Assembly: GCA_944388635.1 (NCBI GenBank)
Contig: CALXJN010000121.1
Span: 1-8,183 of the forward strand
Length of the DNA stretch: 8,183 nt
Origin: an uncultured Clostridia bacterium
GTDB taxonomy: Bacteria; Bacillota; Clostridia; TANB77; CAG-508
Reading direction: 5' to 3'
Of this stretch, positions 6,724 through 8,183 are shown piece by piece. The translations under genes and the position numbers were made by a program. The notes under the pieces were generated by a model. The model ran no database searches, had not been told where the DNA came from, and saw only the letters and a list, made by a program, of their open reading frames with translations. Numbering within the stretch: the first letter of the stretch is position 1; every line of letters begins with the position of its first letter.

Positions 6724-7281
6724 TTAATTATTTCCAAAATCTACTTTTACATTTTTTCTTGTCTCTTCATCAGTTACAAGGAATAATTCTTTAGCTTCAA
6801 AATGGAACATACTAGCTATAATACTACTTGGAAATACTTGTAAAGCTTCATTATACATTGTAACACTGTCATTATAGAATTGTCTTGCATAAGAAATTTT
6901 ATTTTCTGTATTTCTCAATTCTTCTTGTAACTCAGAAAAGTTTTGATTAGCCTTTAAATCTGGGTAATTTTCAGAAATAGCCATAATTGTTTTTAAAGTA
7001 TTAGAAAGCTCATTATCTAAGTTTGCTTTCTCTCCAACCTTTTCAGCATTTGCCCATGCTGTTCTAAGTTCAGTAACTTTTGCTAAAGTGTCTTTTTCAT
7101 GTTCCATATATCCTTTAACACAATTTACTAAGTTAGGTATTAAGTCAAATCTTCTTTGTAATTGAACATCAATTTGTCCCCAAGAATTTTCAACCTTTAA
7201 CTTCTTTCTAACTAAACTGTTATATGCAATTATAGCCCAAAGTATAATTATAGCAACTATAACTATAAGTGCTATCCACAT
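6724..7281 (-). CDS. lemA: LemA family protein
   Basis: LemA proteins are small, inner-membrane-anchored helical-bundle proteins whose biochemical role is not settled. This copy has 185 residues: an N-terminal membrane helix (about 2-20), then YNSLVRKKLKVENSWGQIDV, RRFDLIPNLVNCVKGYMEHE, ENYPDLKANQNF, LQEELRNTENKISYARQFYN and a VFPSSIIA segment, all family hallmarks in the usual order. The frame is open to 7422, but that would add 47 residues across the lemA promoter and another gene's terminator. The ATG at 7281 has a textbook AAAGGAGG at 7289-7296 and puts the membrane helix at the N-terminus. It is transcribed ahead of htpX, and the two probably share a promoter. Confidence 0.95.
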   Translation of the reverse strand: MWIALIVIVAIIILWAIIAYNSLVRKKLKVENSWGQIDVQLQRRFDLIPNLVNCVKGYMEHEKDTLAKVTELRTAWANAEKVGEKANLDNELSNTLKTIMAISENYPDLKANQNFSELQEELRNTENKISYARQFYNDSVTMYNEALQVFPSSIIASMFHFEAKELFLVTDEETRKNVKVDFGNN

Positions 7282-7288
7282 AGAAATT

Positions 7289-7296
7289 CCTCCTTT
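7289..7296 (-). promoter_or_regulatory. lemA ribosome binding site deciding the start
   Basis: AAAGGAGG on the minus strand, 7 bases before the ATG at 7281. It rejects the longer open frame that reaches 7422. Confidence 0.9.
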
Positions 7297-7316
7297 AAAA
7301 ATAAATTCATAATAAT

Positions 7317-7345
7317 ATAATATCACAAAAGAGTAAATTTTACAA
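7317..7345 (-). promoter_or_regulatory. Sigma-A-like promoter for lemA-htpX
   Basis: On the minus strand a -35-like TTGTAA (7340-7345) and a -10-like TATTAT (7317-7322) are separated by exactly 17 bases. The -10 box lies 35 bases before the lemA ATG. The stretch is very AT-rich, so a chance match is possible, but the spacing and position are right. Confidence 0.55.
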
Positions 7346-7402
7346 CAAAAAAATTTTAAAAACAAAAAGTATCCCCCGCAGTGCAAAAAACGCTGCGGGG
7401 GA
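7346..7402 (-). terminator. Strong intrinsic terminator after the lipoprotein gene
   Basis: TCCCCCGCAG at 7372-7381 pairs perfectly with CTGCGGGGGA at 7393-7402. Two inner pairs (one T-G) extend the stem around a CAAAAAA loop. On the minus strand it is followed by TACTTTTTGTTTTT and more T-rich sequence. It starts 6 bases beyond the lipoprotein stop. The plus strand has no T-run after the stem, so it acts for the minus strand only. Confidence 0.9.
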
Positions 7403-7408
7403 CAAGGT

Positions 7409-7840
7409 TCACTCCATGGCAACCTCTAAAGTGAGATTTGCCATGCCTTTAGCTTCATTGATTGTAACACACTGGCTGTGGATATCGAGCCTGTCTAAGA
7501 GTCGAATGTACTCCTTCAGACTTTCCACCGCTGCTTGAGGATCCTCTGCTTGAAGCGAGAAATCCACTCGGAAGACTTCCGAAGCATCTGGCGATACGAA
7601 TACCTCCAGTATGCCTTCGAACGGCGTTTCTGAGCCGAACATGTCGGATGTGACCGGTAGAGAGACGAACTCTTCTGGGTAGCTAACCTCATAAGAAACC
7701 TCCTCTTGAGTCTCAATGTTTCTTACATCGTACAAGGGGTACGACGTTTCGGGCAAGTTGGAACAGCTTGAGAGTAACAGACTACAGAATGCCATGATTA
7801 CCATGGCAATCAGAGACTTAAACTCAACAGATGCTTTCAT
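7409..7840 (-). CDS. Small predicted lipoprotein of unknown function
   Basis: This 143-residue protein has a lipoprotein signal: MKASVEFKSLIAMVIMAF, then the lipobox LLSSC with Cys26 as the predicted lipidated residue. It should sit on the outer face of the membrane. The mature part is acidic and polar, with no motif I recognise. It begins SNLPETSYPLYDVRN and ends in a helical-looking segment near AVESLKEYIRLLDRLDIHSQ. The start at 7840 is preferred over an upstream in-frame start at 7921. It has AAGGAGG at 7853-7859 and places the signal peptide at the N-terminus. The gene overlaps the end of the upstream gene by 17 bases, so the two are probably translationally coupled. A strong terminator follows at once, marking the end of this operon. 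Confidence 0.8.
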   Translation of the reverse strand: MKASVEFKSLIAMVIMAFCSLLLSSCSNLPETSYPLYDVRNIETQEEVSYEVSYPEEFVSLPVTSDMFGSETPFEGILEVFVSPDASEVFRVDFSLQAEDPQAAVESLKEYIRLLDRLDIHSQCVTINEAKGMANLTLEVAME

Positions 7841-8183
7841 AGTACGGGTACGCCTCCTTGTTATACTGAATGATGATGTAGAATTCGTACCGGTTCTTTT
7901 CAATCTGCTTCGGAGAACCAATGCGGACTGTTACGTCATCTCTGTCAATTCCGGATTCCCGAAGGAGCCAGTTTGCCAGAGACTTCTGGACAGTTCTGAT
8001 AGAATACTTATCGCTCTTCAAGCCAACTTCAAAGTCAACTTTAAAGCCTCGACCGTACTGGTAGACATCCATTGTAGAGTCAGACGTTAATCCAAGACCG
8101 ATGGACGACAAGTTGCCGTCGAAACTCTCACTGGGCTTCTCAGGAAGCGTGATTTCAGGCTTAACAGTGATGTCAAACCCAAC
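7824..8183 (-). CDS. Unknown protein, C-terminal 119 residues (5' end outside window)
   Basis: The frame is open to the right edge, so the start lies beyond 8183; a TTG at 8111 is not needed as a start. The visible part begins VGFDITVKPEITLPEKPSES, a proline/glutamate-rich linker, followed by a compact domain containing MDVYQYGRGFKVDFEVGLKS, then TVQKSLANWLLRESGIDRDD and NRYEFYIIIQYNKEAYPYY. There is no membrane segment. I do not recognise the family. It uses CGG as an ordinary arginine codon twice (7959-7961 and 7890-7892), unlike anything in the left part of the window. Its stop lies within the lipoprotein gene start (17-base overlap), so the two are one transcription unit, possibly encoding a secretion or surface-associated pair; that is inference from the lipoprotein partner only. 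Confidence 0.75.
   Translation of the reverse strand, partial: VGFDITVKPEITLPEKPSESFDGNLSSIGLGLTSDSTMDVYQYGRGFKVDFEVGLKSDKYSIRTVQKSLANWLLRESGIDRDDVTVRIGSPKQIEKNRYEFYIIIQYNKEAYPYYESIC
7853..7859 (-). promoter_or_regulatory. Ribosome binding site of the lipoprotein gene
   Basis: AAGGAGG on the minus strand, 12 bases before ATG 7840 and inside the coding sequence of the upstream gene. The spacing is slightly long. It decides the start and implies coupling of the two genes. Confidence 0.75.

Larger units (their letters stand above)
7371..8183. other. Segment of foreign composition (transfer or assembly join)
   Basis: Hand counts show the change: 31 of 60 bases are G or C at 7501-7560, against 24 of 60 at 601-660 and 6 of 60 at 3901-3960. 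Codon use also changes, with in-frame CGG, CGA, CTC and TCC codons that are absent or rare in the left part. The change coincides with the terminator hairpin at 7372-7402. I see no transposase, integrase, tRNA gene or flanking direct repeats at the boundary. Confidence 0.75.

Noticed and set aside
7282..7422. N-terminal extension of lemA to a start at 7422
   Set aside because: It would cross the terminator of another gene and the lemA promoter, is rich in Cys/Phe/Tyr unlike any LemA, and the ATG at 7281 has an ideal ribosome binding site.
7716..8090. Plus-strand ORF of 124 codons in the right-hand segment
   Set aside because: It lies opposite two minus-strand genes that have ribosome binding sites, a lipobox and a terminator; it has no recognisable domain and no good ribosome binding site.
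1..8183. CRISPR array, tRNA or rRNA genes, transposase or integrase
   Set aside because: I saw no regularly spaced repeats, no tRNA-like cloverleaf with CCA-type end, no rRNA sequence, and no mobility protein motif.

Overview
The left 7.3 kb is AT-rich, Gram-positive-type DNA. Genes are tightly packed, have strong AGGAGG-like ribosome binding sites, and encode arginine almost only with AGA. Together with the gene set (ybeY, a DUF3048 protein, a WG-repeat membrane protein, acpS, tatD, lemA, htpX), this suggests an uncultured low-GC Clostridia/Firmicutes bacterium. I cannot place it more precisely.

Layout. From 1 to 5448 there is one plus-strand cluster that reads as an operon: the 3' part of ybeY (rRNA maturation endonuclease), a DUF3048/YerB-type anchored protein, a membrane-anchored WG-repeat protein, an unrecognised protein with one C-terminal membrane helix, acpS (holo-ACP synthase) and tatD (metal-dependent DNase/hydrolase). 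Gaps are 6-27 bases. From 5449 to 5710, between converging genes, lies a structured element with 24-bp perfect terminal inverted repeats and two internal hairpins. From 7345 down to 5711 on the minus strand come a sigma-A-like promoter, lemA, a hairpin-rich spacer and the membrane protease gene htpX, a common lemA-htpX pairing.

From about 7371 to the right edge the composition jumps to roughly half G+C. This part holds a terminator, a small lipoprotein gene and the 3' part of another gene, overlapping by 17 bases, all on the minus strand. Its codon use differs, including in-frame CGG arginine codons that are absent as sense codons from the left part. It is either a recent transfer or a join to another genome during assembly.

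The most interesting observation is that acpS and tatD, neighbours in the operon, each carry a single extra base at the same hexamer, TCGGAA, directly before a conserved glycine codon (GGA). Each shift leaves an in-frame CGG, and these are the only two in-frame CGG codons I find in the whole AT-rich part. Reading +1 at CGG restores two complete proteins of normal length. This fits programmed or tolerated +1 frameshifting at a CGG codon that is poorly decoded or not decoded at all, but sequence or consensus error is a serious alternative.
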